Part shown: positions 1-6,635 of the stretch, piece after piece | Position numbering within the stretch: the first letter of the stretch is position 1 | Layout: every line of letters starts with the position of its first letter | NCBI GenBank assembly: GCA_905209865.1 | Contig: CAJLUP010000099.1 | Span: 1-6,635, forward strand | DNA length: 6,635 bases | Direction of reading: 5' to 3' | Source of the DNA: an uncultured Lachnospiraceae bacterium | GTDB lineage: Bacteria > Bacillota > Clostridia > Lachnospirales > Lachnospiraceae | Position numbers and translations under genes: made by a program | Notes under the pieces: generated by a model | Database searches by the model: none | The model's input: the letters and a program-made list of their open reading frames with translations, nothing else | What the model was told of the DNA's origin: nothing

Positions 1-2339
1 CCGCCGTCAAAAGAATAAAGATGCAGTTGTCTTTCATTTCTTAGCAGGTAAACTTTATCGTACTTCTTCTTCAACTTTTCGGCATATAATTTAAAATACG
101 CCACAAACGCTTTTTCTTCCACAGTACCGAAATTATCTTCAAACGCAAACCAATCTTCTTTGGACAGATCTAATCGATACGCCGCGTCCACAGAACTGTC
201 ATTTTGAGAAACACCAATCCCGCCATCATGAGGATTGATATAGCTGCATTTTTTATCGGTGAAAATATCATGTATGTAATGTGCCTTGAACTCTTTTGTT
301 CCTTCATATGTTTCCTCTGTTTTGGATACATTTTCAGCAATCTTTGACAAAGCGCTAAGGCATGCGTCATACAGAGTCAAAGCAGATGGACTTTCCTCTT
401 TTGATATAATCTCAAGCTTAATCTTTCCTAAATAATCTTCCCCGAAAACAAATTCTTTTATCGATCTGACATTTGGAAAATATGTTTTTAATTTGTCGAA
501 CTTAAATACATCAAATTTGCACAGACCTTTATACACAATCCCGTAATTCATGTTTGCGATCTCGCTTACCGTACAGGAATACAGATAAGTTTCCACCTGC
601 GATTCCTTTGCTGCGGCAGCTTCATCTAAAACAGTGTCTTCTCCCGTTTTCCCTGTATTTGCAATATATCGATACACTTTCTCCCTGACAGAAGAAGGCA
701 GACCCGTAATTTCTTCTTTGCTCTTTGCAACCCTGTCATTTATAAATACGACTCCCTGCTTATACAATTCATCGTTTTTAAACGCTTCTTTAAGCGTATA
801 CATACAGGTAACCGTTTTATCCAAGTCAATTCCCACCTCGCGCAGAGCGCTCTTTAATTCATCTATATATCTGCTGTTGTTTTGGCAATGATAGTACAAT
901 TCCTCACAGATCCTCAGCGGATTCTCCACATCGCTGTCATACTTTCTTTGGTATTTCGACTGTTCCCGGTTCACAGTAAAAGGACAGTATCTGGCGCCTC
1001 GCCCGATGAGCTGCGCCTCTGAAACAGTTGATTTTCCCGGTTTTCCATTCCGTGAATCCCGCGTTTCATAAAGCCGGACGATATCGAACAGATTCAGTAC
1101 ATCCCATCCTTCGTCAAGTTTCTTCACCTCAAATATCGCTCTGTAAGGGTTGCCGTAATCTTCCAAAGAATTCAATAAAAGCTGTTGTTCCTCCGCTTCT
1201 TTGTCGTCATTTACCGACACCACATGCGCTTCGGAAAAATCTTCCCGCAGCTCCTGCGCCAATTCATCGTAAGTAATATTTCTGTCTGAAAAATACGACT
1301 GTACCGTATGCATCACACTGCTGCCAGACGAAGTAAAGATCCTCTCTATATCAGATGCAGACAAATTTTTAATCATATTGCAGAACTCCTGCATCTGCGT
1401 CTTGCTGTCCGCAATTTTTGCCGCTTTGAATAAAACGATCGGCTTCATAAAGATACGGTGTTCCTGAAAAACTTTCAGCCGGTACTGACTCAAAATAACA
1501 GCCTGCAATTCCCTGTCTAATAAAGGAATGTCACTTCTTAATGTAAGAATCTCTTTCGAATACCTGTCTGCTCTGAATTTGTATAACGGATAATCAAATA
1601 TAATTTTATTGGAATACGAAGCTGCCAGAAGCGGATTTTCCGTATCACAAGTCGCCGTAAACTCCAACAGCACGTTCTCCTTGTTTGCTTCAAAAATATA
1701 GCGAACAGTCGACTCCCAACTATGATACGACTCTTCTTCGGCAGCATTCATTTTCGCAGTATTCCCCTGTAATGTCTCCACATTCAGATGATGTGCTTCA
1801 TCCGATATAAGAACGACTTTCTGCCCCGAAAAATCATCCAACGACAGCGCGTTTTCTTTCGACGTCCACATATCCATATGCAGACTCTGCGTTGTCGTGA
1901 AACATAAATTGATCGCATTATCGTCACTATATTGGAAATTGCGAACCTCATTCACCGATACATGTTCTCCGTCTATCATAAGATCTTCTGCAAACAGATA
2001 CTTGCCGGAAGATTTATTCAGGAAATTATCCTTCGTCTTTCTTACGATATTCGAAAGATTTACAAAAAACAAAAACTCCCTGCCCCCCTGCCGGTACAAA
2101 AATAAAACCACCCCTGCCATTATCAATGTTTTGCCGCTTCCGGTAGCCATATGGAATAATGTTTGGGTCGGATATGTCCGCAATTTGCTATTGTAATATG
2201 TTACAAAATTTTCAAAAGCTTTTTTCTGATACGGCCTTAATTCAAAGTTCGAATTCAGATTTTCCTCAATAAAAGAGGGCATTTCTTCGATATATCCGGC
2301 ATCCCGCAGTCCCTCGATTTTTTCATATAAAAAGGTCAT
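1..2339 (-). CDS. res: Type III restriction enzyme subunit Res (partial; C-terminus beyond left edge)
   Basis: This is the restriction subunit of a type III restriction-modification system. In the complex with Mod, Res hydrolyses ATP to communicate along DNA between two unmethylated sites and then cuts with a C-terminal PD-(D/E)XK nuclease. I translated the frame by hand from ATG at 2339 to the left edge: 779 codons plus two bases, with no stop. Superfamily 2 helicase motifs appear in order: LRPYQ at residues 34-38, Walker A ATGSGKT at 65-71, DEAH at 180-183, FTAT at 227-230, DEGWDV near 409-414, and QLIGRGAR at 443-450. Res proteins usually run to roughly 900-1000 residues, so the nuclease domain is missing only because the window ends; the last visible residues (LHLYSFDG) resemble the lead-in to it. 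The start is set by a ribosome site inside the end of mod, and one base separates the two genes, so co-translation with mod is expected. No frameshift or motif loss is visible in the part present. Confidence 0.93.
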   Translation of the reverse strand, partial: MTFLYEKIEGLRDAGYIEEMPSFIEENLNSNFELRPYQKKAFENFVTYYNSKLRTYPTQTLFHMATGSGKTLIMAGVVLFLYRQGGREFLFFVNLSNIVRKTKDNFLNKSSGKYLFAEDLMIDGEHVSVNEVRNFQYSDDNAINLCFTTTQSLHMDMWTSKENALSLDDFSGQKVVLISDEAHHLNVETLQGNTAKMNAAEEESYHSWESTVRYIFEANKENVLLEFTATCDTENPLLAASYSNKIIFDYPLYKFRADRYSKEILTLRSDIPLLDRELQAVILSQYRLKVFQEHRIFMKPIVLFKAAKIADSKTQMQEFCNMIKNLSASDIERIFTSSGSSVMHTVQSYFSDRNITYDELAQELREDFSEAHVVSVNDDKEAEEQQLLLNSLEDYGNPYRAIFEVKKLDEGWDVLNLFDIVRLYETRDSRNGKPGKSTVSEAQLIGRGARYCPFTVNREQSKYQRKYDSDVENPLRICEELYYHCQNNSRYIDELKSALREVGIDLDKTVTCMYTLKEAFKNDELYKQGVVFINDRVAKSKEEITGLPSSVREKVYRYIANTGKTGEDTVLDEAAAAKESQVETYLYSCTVSEIANMNYGIVYKGLCKFDVFKFDKLKTYFPNVRSIKEFVFGEDYLGKIKLEIISKEESPSALTLYDACLSALSKIAENVSKTEETYEGTKEFKAHYIHDIFTDKKCSYINPHDGGIGVSQNDSSVDAAYRLDLSKEDWFAFEDNFGTVEEKAFVAYFKLYAEKLKKKYDKVYLLRNERQLHLYSFDG

Positions 2340-2340
2340 C

Positions 2341-4281
2341 TTACACCCCCTCGTAGAAAGATTTCGAAACCATTTTATCCTCTTCGCTGACGGCATACGA
2401 TTCGTCGTCAATATCACAATAATTTACATATAATTGATTTAAATCCAACAGCTCCATCAAAAATCTTTTCTTTTCATCGACAGTAAGCTTATGAAAGTCT
2501 TCTGAAGACAGATCAATATCTTTCGGATTTATTTTATAACTTATATATCCGCTCTCCGCCATATCATTAAAAATCAGCGGCAATTCCTCTTCCGTCGAAT
2601 CCATGATCCGATCAGCAAATATTTGATTCGCTTTTGCCAATTCAAAATAAACAAACGAACCGCTCCCGTCATACTCATACTCCGCAAGCAGATCATTTTC
2701 TTTGCCCTGAAGAACACCATGAATCCGCTTCACCGTTATCTGTTCTATGTAATCCATCTGCTCACAGATAATGAATTGTCTGTTCATTTTTAACGCAACT
2801 GCCGCCGTTGTTCCCGAACCGCCGAAAGCATCTAATACCAGATCGCCTTCCACCGTAAAAATACTCATGAGAAACGCTAACAAATCTTCCGGTTTTTTCC
2901 CATTTCTAAACTCAACATTTCCTTCATCATTCACAACATTATAGCTCTGAACAAAATCCAAAAAATTAGGATACGGTTTATAAGTCACCTTTGATGAAGT
3001 CGGCATTCCCTGCAAGTACGCTCCGTTTTTATTGCCTTCCGGCGGAAGATAAAAATAACGATAATCATACATATCATCTCCGATATCGTCCACCTTAAAA
3101 AGCGTTTTTGCAGGATAGGAACTTTCCAACGGCTGTAAATATTTCACATAAAATCTTCCTGATGAAACTTTTTCTTTTATCGAGCCTCGAACTGTCATCA
3201 CTTTAAAGTTCTCTTTCGAAGGCTTCGTCTTTTTCATCTCGTATTCATCGGGAAGAAATACCCTTCCCTTCCTTCCGTCAAACTCAACCGGAGTTCCTTC
3301 CGACAGTTCGTTTACAACCCATTGATAATCATCGACCCTTTTCTCTTCTTCCTTTTTGGGCATCTTAAAATCAGAACTTTTCGAATATACAAGCACATAC
3401 TCAACAACATCATTAAATTCTTTATCTCCTGTAAGCGTTCTATCCGGATGCCTTACAAGAACATTAAATGTCATAACATAATTCCCGATGATCTCATCAA
3501 GCAATACTTTTAAATACGAATATTGATGGAAACTGCATTGTATCAAAAATACACCGCCGTTGTTTGTAATCATCGGCAATACTTTTTCAACCCTGTTCTT
3601 AATAAATAACAGCCAACTGCTTCTGGAAAATCTGTCATTATACCCAAAACTGTCCGACCCGGTATTATAAGGAACGTCCCAGTAAACCATGCGCACTTTA
3701 TTCGCATACTTCTTTCCGATCGAACTTAAAGCAAGCAGATTATTTCCCTTTATAACAAGATTGTCGTCCGGTCTGATTTCCCGCTCTTTTTTCCAGCCGG
3801 CAGCAGTATACCTCTTCGCGCCGCAAATAGTCTTTGGACACAACAATCTGTCAACTTCATCCGGCGCCAGCGCGGCATTATAAAATATTTCAGAACGTTT
3901 CTGATCTTCCTTTGTCTGTCCGCCTTCCAGCACACAGTCCTTATACGGAAAAACCAGCTCCACATCATTAGATGCAGATATCAAATCCCCGTCTGAATCT
4001 GTCAAACCAATCTTATTCTTAAACCGCGTATATGAATCCGGGAAAAATTCACGATTATTGATCAGCCATCCAAACGCGACTTTATCAAACACGGCAACTT
4101 CGTCAACCATAACAAAAAAATGATCTTTTGTAACATCGCTGCTCAATAAAAGTTTCAAAAGATTACGATCCATATGCATTGCAGCTTCATACAAAGCATT
4201 CTTAAGCAAAACACCTTCCTCTGAAAAGAAACGATCATCCTGCCTGATTACTTTCATAACCTCATCATAGAATTTTGACAT
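2341..4281 (-). CDS. mod: Type III restriction-modification DNA methyltransferase subunit Mod (N6-adenine, beta class)
   Basis: This is the modification subunit of a type III restriction-modification system. Mod recognises the asymmetric target and transfers a methyl group from S-adenosylmethionine to adenine N6; Res needs Mod for DNA recognition. The protein is 646 aa, a normal length for the family. Motif order is that of a beta-class methyltransferase: the catalytic motif IV region comes first (residues 202-208, D-V-P-Y-N-T-G, followed by DSFGYNDRF). A long variable stretch, about 300-440, then corresponds to the target recognition domain. Next come a GKKPEDLL segment (461-468) and the S-adenosylmethionine-binding loop DAFGGSGTT (484-492), with an acidic residue E507 after the next strand. 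The conserved segment FPYKDCVLEGGQTKED (111-126) and NLVIKGNNLLAL (174-185) also fit clostridial Mod proteins. The oddity is Val203 in place of the usual first Pro of DPPY. The start at 4281 has AGG five bases upstream and a fuller GGAGG 13 bases upstream. No simple-sequence repeat of the phase-variable kind is visible. Confidence 0.95.
   Translation of the reverse strand: MSKFYDEVMKVIRQDDRFFSEEGVLLKNALYEAAMHMDRNLLKLLLSSDVTKDHFFVMVDEVAVFDKVAFGWLINNREFFPDSYTRFKNKIGLTDSDGDLISASNDVELVFPYKDCVLEGGQTKEDQKRSEIFYNAALAPDEVDRLLCPKTICGAKRYTAAGWKKEREIRPDDNLVIKGNNLLALSSIGKKYANKVRMVYWDVPYNTGSDSFGYNDRFSRSSWLLFIKNRVEKVLPMITNNGGVFLIQCSFHQYSYLKVLLDEIIGNYVMTFNVLVRHPDRTLTGDKEFNDVVEYVLVYSKSSDFKMPKKEEEKRVDDYQWVVNELSEGTPVEFDGRKGRVFLPDEYEMKKTKPSKENFKVMTVRGSIKEKVSSGRFYVKYLQPLESSYPAKTLFKVDDIGDDMYDYRYFYLPPEGNKNGAYLQGMPTSSKVTYKPYPNFLDFVQSYNVVNDEGNVEFRNGKKPEDLLAFLMSIFTVEGDLVLDAFGGSGTTAAVALKMNRQFIICEQMDYIEQITVKRIHGVLQGKENDLLAEYEYDGSGSFVYFELAKANQIFADRIMDSTEEELPLIFNDMAESGYISYKINPKDIDLSSEDFHKLTVDEKKRFLMELLDLNQLYVNYCDIDDESYAVSEEDKMVSKSFYEGV
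2346..2352 (-). promoter_or_regulatory. Ribosome binding site of res inside the 3' end of mod
   Basis: The minus strand reads GAGGGGG six bases before the ATG at 2339. It overlaps the last sense codons of mod (Glu-Gly-Val before TAA). This fixes the res start and suggests translational coupling: ribosomes finishing mod would re-initiate at res across the TAAGATG junction. Confidence 0.8.
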
Positions 4282-4377
4282 TGTTACCTATCTTCCTCCG
4301 ATGTTCCCTGTTCTCTGCATCTTGCCTTTCGCAGTTTCAAACAGATTTTTACTTGAGACCTTTCCGCCTCCCCGTTT

Positions 4378-4401
4378 AGTATCCCCTCATATCCCGATAC
4401 T
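4378..4401. repeat. Small dyad at the predicted start of the mod transcript
   Basis: AGTATC and GATACT form a perfect 6-bp inverted repeat around a 12-base centre. It lies just downstream of the predicted -10 box at 4412-4417, about where transcription would begin. Position suggests a possible operator, but six-base arms with a long centre can occur by chance. It has no T-run, so it is not a terminator. Confidence 0.3.
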
Positions 4402-4411
4402 GTTAGGATAT

Positions 4412-4420
4412 ATCATAACA
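4412..4420 (-). promoter_or_regulatory. Putative extended -10 promoter for the mod-res operon
   Basis: The minus strand reads TGTTATGAT, a TGn extension plus TATGAT, which matches TATAAT at five of six positions. I see no good -35 hexamer at 16-18 bases upstream, only AT-rich sequence, which is tolerable for an extended -10 promoter. It would give a leader of about 125 nt before the mod start at 4281. The mod start is 231 bp from the end of the hydrolase gene, so a separate promoter here is plausible. Confidence 0.5.
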
Positions 4421-4512
4421 CAATGCATGAGCAAAAATAAACTGTATTTTTTATACTACTCCTTTTCTGCAGCCGCACAAAAAATCCGACTATTTAGAAT
4501 TCTTTTGATGAT

Positions 4513-5205
4513 TTAATTCTTGCAAATTTTCTTCAAAAAATCATCAACTTCGTGATTAAATTTCTCATAGCGCTTATTGGCAATAAAATGATCTCCCTCG
4601 ATCATAACCAGTTTCGCATTTGATATATTTTCTGCAATTTCTTTTGTATGTGATTCCTTGATCATATCCTTTGTTCCACAGATAACAAGTGTCGGAACTG
4701 TTATTTTCGCCAGTTCCTCCGGTGTAATGTCAGGATCATTCACCATAAGCCCCAGCATTTCTGCATTTCGTTCTGCCCTTGCTGATTTGGCGGAACACAG
4801 CCTCGCAATCCGATATCCGATCTCAATCGGAATCTGCGTCGTTCCTTTTACGCCCTTTGCATTTAGATTCCCTCCGTTTAAAATTAAAGCCTTCACCATA
4901 TCAGGATGCTTCATCGCGAACTTCATCGCAATATTTGCACCATCTGAAAATCCCAAAATAATCGCATTGGAAAGTCCACTCTCTAACATAAAATCATATA
5001 AATCACAGGCAAACTGCTCTATGGTAAACGGTTTCGAACCTCTCGGTGATGCGCCGTGACCTCTTGTATCCAAAGCAATTACACAATATTTACTGCTGAA
5101 ATACTCGATCTGATTTTTAAAATAAGAACTATCTTCTCCGTTCCCATGCAAAAGAAGAAACGGTTCGCCACTTCCCTTTTTCTCATAATGCAATGCTATT
5201 TCCAT
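4513..5205 (-). CDS. Small alpha/beta hydrolase fold protein
   Basis: This is a cytoplasmic serine hydrolase of the alpha/beta fold (esterase/lipase or C-C hydrolase-like); the substrate cannot be told from sequence. The protein is 230 aa and has a complete catalytic set: HGNG oxyanion-hole motif at residues 20-23, DTRGHG at 46-51, nucleophile elbow G-F-S-D-G with Ser87, acid Asp180 in CGTKD, and base His206 in EGDHF. No signal peptide or membrane segment is visible. I chose the ATG at 5205, not the in-frame ATG at 5442. The 5205 start has a strong GGGAGGGGG ribosome site 8-11 bases upstream and begins right at the first strand of the fold (MEIALHYEK). The 79-codon extension has no ribosome site, no family resemblance, and contains a terminator hairpin. 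The gene lies between a broken insertion sequence and the mod-res operon. It appears to be transcribed from its own promoter at about 5481-5508. No functional tie to restriction is evident. Confidence 0.88.
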   Translation of the reverse strand: MEIALHYEKKGSGEPFLLLHGNGEDSSYFKNQIEYFSSKYCVIALDTRGHGASPRGSKPFTIEQFACDLYDFMLESGLSNAIILGFSDGANIAMKFAMKHPDMVKALILNGGNLNAKGVKGTTQIPIEIGYRIARLCSAKSARAERNAEMLGLMVNDPDITPEELAKITVPTLVICGTKDMIKESHTKEIAENISNAKLVMIEGDHFIANKRYEKFNHEVDDFLKKICKN

Positions 5206-5213
5206 CCACTTAT

Positions 5214-5222
5214 CCCCCTCCC
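5214..5222 (-). promoter_or_regulatory. Strong ribosome binding site of the hydrolase gene
   Basis: The minus strand reads GGGAGGGGG. The GAGGGGG core lies 8 bases from the ATG at 5205, and GGAGG lies 11 bases away. This decides the start in favour of 5205 over the upstream in-frame ATG at 5442, which has no comparable site. Confidence 0.8.
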
Positions 5223-5319
5223 AAAAAAGAGTTTCAACTGCTGCTATATCTGACAATTTTCCTGCTGCTATCCCCGCTTTTTCACAAATGCTTGTTCCAT
5301 CTTCTCTGCGGAAATATGG

Positions 5320-5349
5320 AAAAAGCCCCTCGCCTTTCGGCGAAGGACT
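5320..5349 (-). terminator. Intrinsic terminator inside the hydrolase leader
   Basis: On the minus strand AGTCCTTCGCC and GGCGAGGGGCT pair as an 11-bp stem (two U-G wobbles) closed by a GAAA tetraloop. The U-tract TTTTT runs from 5324 to 5320, its first base forming the last pair of the stem. This is a well-formed Rho-independent terminator. It sits about 125 nt downstream of the predicted transcription start near 5474 and about 115 nt upstream of the hydrolase ATG. It would therefore stop transcripts from the 5481 promoter before they reach the gene unless it is read through or regulated. The opposite strand shows no T-run after the stem. Confidence 0.7.
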
Positions 5350-5474
5350 AAACTTACAACCTGACCATTTATATACCGCATATTTATAGTCTATCCTAAA
5401 GCTGACTCGTTTGGAAAGATCTGATCCCATTCCCGGAAACATCTGGAGATTCTCAAATTTACCGGAAATCTGCT
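5350..5474 (-). ncRNA. Unassigned leader or small RNA between promoter and terminator
   Basis: This stretch lies between a predicted sigma-A promoter and a strong intrinsic terminator and contains no gene I can support. It is open in the hydrolase frame from an ATG at 5442, but that ATG lacks a ribosome site. Local features include two copies of TTTCCGG about 30 bases apart and a short TTCC-G-GGAA dyad. I do not recognise a known riboswitch or T-box core. With the terminator it would make a transcript of roughly 155 nt. It could be an independent small RNA, an attenuated leader, or simply a leftover terminator with no regulatory role. Confidence 0.3.
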
Positions 5475-5480
5475 ATTTAT

Positions 5481-5508
5481 ATTATACACTAAGAGCTGTG
5501 AAATTCAA
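5481..5508 (-). promoter_or_regulatory. Sigma-A-type promoter upstream of the hydrolase leader
   Basis: On the minus strand the -10 is a perfect TATAAT (5481-5486) and the -35 is TTGAAT (5503-5508), four of six matches to TTGACA, with a 16-base spacer. Transcription would begin near 5474. The -35 overlaps the right end of the truncated transposase frame and lies inside a 32-bp dyad. Occupancy of that dyad by a protein would probably block the promoter. Confidence 0.65.
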
Positions 5509-5525
5509 CGTGAACTTTCACAGCT
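5494..5525. repeat. 32-bp dyad (perfect 10-bp inverted repeat) over the -35 box
   Basis: AGCTGTGAAA and TTTCACAGCT are perfect 10-base complements separated by 12 bases that include most of the -35 box. A nested GTGAA/TTCAC pair gives an alternative smaller hairpin. No T-run follows on either strand, so a standard intrinsic terminator is unlikely. Candidate roles are an operator for the hydrolase promoter or a relic of a transposon end. The transposase frame stops inside it (TGA at 5507-5505). Confidence 0.6.
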
Positions 5526-6635
5526 GATAGGTCTTGAACTCATTCCATCAGCGTATACATGGCTGACATGCCCTTCTGCTGAACAACACACATTGGTATC
5601 TTTTGATTTCATAGAATTCATAATTCCTGACCAGTTCCCAAGAATATATGCTTTAGCATTTTCAACTGCCTTTTGTTTTGTTTCTTTATCCGTAATACTT
5701 ATGATCCGGTTAAATGTTCCTTCAGCCATCCATTTTTTCTTTTTATGGATTGCTCTATATAGTTCACTTCTAGCATCATCGGCAGAACCTTCAAGATGTG
5801 ACGTAGCTGCTATGATATATTTGTGCATGTGATATTTATCCAGGGAAAAACGCGCCTTCGGGATGACCTTTTCTCCTCTACGTATCCATGCAGCTCCATC
5901 TCCATTGATATAAACTCGATCAACTGTATCCATGTCATATGCATCATTCAGATAATCTAACACTTCGTTCCAAAGCTGACTGATCGCGTCCTTTCCATCA
6001 TAAACTCCACCAAAATATTTTGTATTTATAAGTTTCGGGCGTCCTTTCTCATCTGTGTCAACACCTTCATATACGTAAATAATCCGAGGCATTACCGTAT
6101 TAATACGTGGTTTTTTAATATCTCCTTTATGCTCTAAACATTGAAGTGATACATGATCTTCATCCGCATCGATATAAATCGTTTTTAATTCTTTCTTTTC
6201 CTTAGCAGCTTTTATAACTGGAAACTCTAATCTATGCAGCTTATTCATAACAGATTCCTTGCTTATGGAATCCCCATTTATACTGGCATTCGCACCACCT
6301 TTTCTATAACTACTCTCAGATGCTTCTTTTAAGATTCTAGCTTCTGCATCCTCTGTAATTCTCGCATGGTGTTCTAACCCCATTATTTGATCCAAAAGAT
6401 AGCAGGATTCACCAGTAGCAACATTTTTAAATAAAGTTTTATGATAGACAACTTCTCCGAGACTTGTCAGCAAAGAAGTCTCATCTCTTCGAACAATATG
6501 CCAACCTTGACGTAATTCTTTTCGTTTCCGCAACAGTTCATCATACGATTCCCATTCTTCTGCTATGATACTGTAGCCCAATTTGGTAACCTCATCTGTC
6601 ACACCATAAACCATTTCGGCAATTTTAGTAAGATC
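5505..6635 (-). pseudogene. ISLre2-family (UPF0236) DDE transposase, C-terminally truncated and running off the right edge
   Basis: This is a transposase of the ISLre2 family, part of the prokaryotic mutator-like DDE group. The frame is open from the window edge (seven codons before the first visible ATG at 6614) to TGA at 5507, giving 376 residues in view. Family signatures, numbered from that ATG, are LLDQIMGLEHHARI at 73-86, SSYRKGGAN at 101-109, IYIDADEDHVSLQ at 146-158, FGGVYDG at 201-207, VYINGDGAAWI at 234-244, LDKYHMHKY at 258-266 and CSAEGHVSHV at 344-353. The likely DDE residues are an Asp in ADED (149-153), Asp239 and Glu347, all present. Family members usually continue after SSRP with a GWS-type segment and several dozen more residues. 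Here the resemblance ends after SSRP (residue 362) and a few unrelated residues lead to the stop. About 70-100 C-terminal residues and the insertion sequence end are therefore lost, so I call it a remnant. Whether the N-terminus is intact cannot be seen. Confidence 0.85.

Noticed and set aside
1028..1276. Plus-strand open frame opposite res
   Set aside because: Antisense to helicase motifs V and VI of res, with no recognisable protein features. The other short frames opposite or inside res and mod (634-891, 1538-1747, 1897-2196, 3322-3513, 3689-3968) were rejected for the same reason.
2341..4281. Phase-variable simple-sequence repeats in mod
   Set aside because: Many type III mod genes in host-adapted bacteria switch by tandem repeats; I found no tetra- or pentanucleotide run or long homopolymer here that would allow it.
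4288..4380. Minus-strand open stretch in the mod leader, ending Gly-Gly-Arg then TAG, that could be a gene remnant
   Set aside because: About 30 codons with no start or ribosome site; it looks vaguely protein-like, but I cannot match it to any family, so I do not call it.
4440..4500. AT-rich inverted GTAT/ATAC and AGTCG/CGGCT pairs as a terminator for the hydrolase gene
   Set aside because: Stems are only 4-5 bp and no proper U-tract follows a GC-rich stem. I see no convincing terminator after the hydrolase.
4301..4516. Plus-strand open frame of 71 aa in the hydrolase-mod gap
   Set aside because: No ribosome site or domain, and it runs through the probable mod promoter on the other strand. 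Composition is consistent with chance.
4658..5059. Plus-strand open frame of 133 aa opposite the hydrolase
   Set aside because: It is antisense to a hydrolase whose catalytic motifs are clear; the translation shows no domain and no ribosome site. A shadow frame.
5206..5442. N-terminal extension of the hydrolase from ATG at 5442 (309 aa form)
   Set aside because: No ribosome site precedes 5442, the 79 extra residues have no resemblance to the hydrolase fold, and the stretch contains a strong intrinsic terminator. ATG at 5205 has a strong ribosome site and starts at the natural first strand.

Overview
The window looks like a piece of accessory chromosome from a moderate- to low-G+C Gram-positive anaerobe, most likely a clostridial (Lachnospiraceae-like) Firmicute. 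That placement is inferred from strong GGAGG-type ribosome sites, AT-rich sigma-A-like promoters, an ISLre2-type transposase and the clostridial flavour of the Mod protein. All supported genes lie on the minus strand, so transcription runs from right (6635) to left (1).

Layout in transcription order. From the right edge to 5505 is a C-terminally truncated ISLre2-family (UPF0236, mutator-like DDE) transposase, whose first codons lie outside the window. At its broken end sits a 32-bp dyad that overlaps the -35 box of a good sigma-A-type promoter (-10 at 5481-5486). This promoter opens a leader of about 270 nt that contains a strong intrinsic terminator at 5320-5349. A small alpha/beta hydrolase (4513-5205, 230 aa) follows. 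A 231-bp gap (4282-4512) then carries an extended -10 promoter and a small dyad. It leads into a type III restriction-modification operon: mod (2341-4281, complete, 646 aa) and res (2339 down to the left edge, 779 residues visible). These two are separated by one base, and the res ribosome site lies inside the end of mod.

How they work together. Mod and Res are the two subunits of a type III restriction-modification system. Mod carries target recognition and adenine methylation. Res carries the superfamily 2 helicase/ATPase and a C-terminal nuclease domain that falls beyond the left edge. The hydrolase has its own promoter and ribosome site, and I see no functional link to restriction. The decayed insertion sequence next to a defence operon fits a genomic-island setting.

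Most worth a second look: (i) the Mod catalytic motif IV reads D-V-P-Y instead of the usual D-P-P-Y; (ii) the promoter-plus-terminator unit ahead of the hydrolase could be a small RNA or an attenuated leader; (iii) a perfect 10-bp inverted repeat covers the -35 of that promoter exactly where the transposase loses family resemblance. I found no tRNA, rRNA, CRISPR array or evidence for an entirely new system. The core content is a recognisable type III restriction-modification locus.
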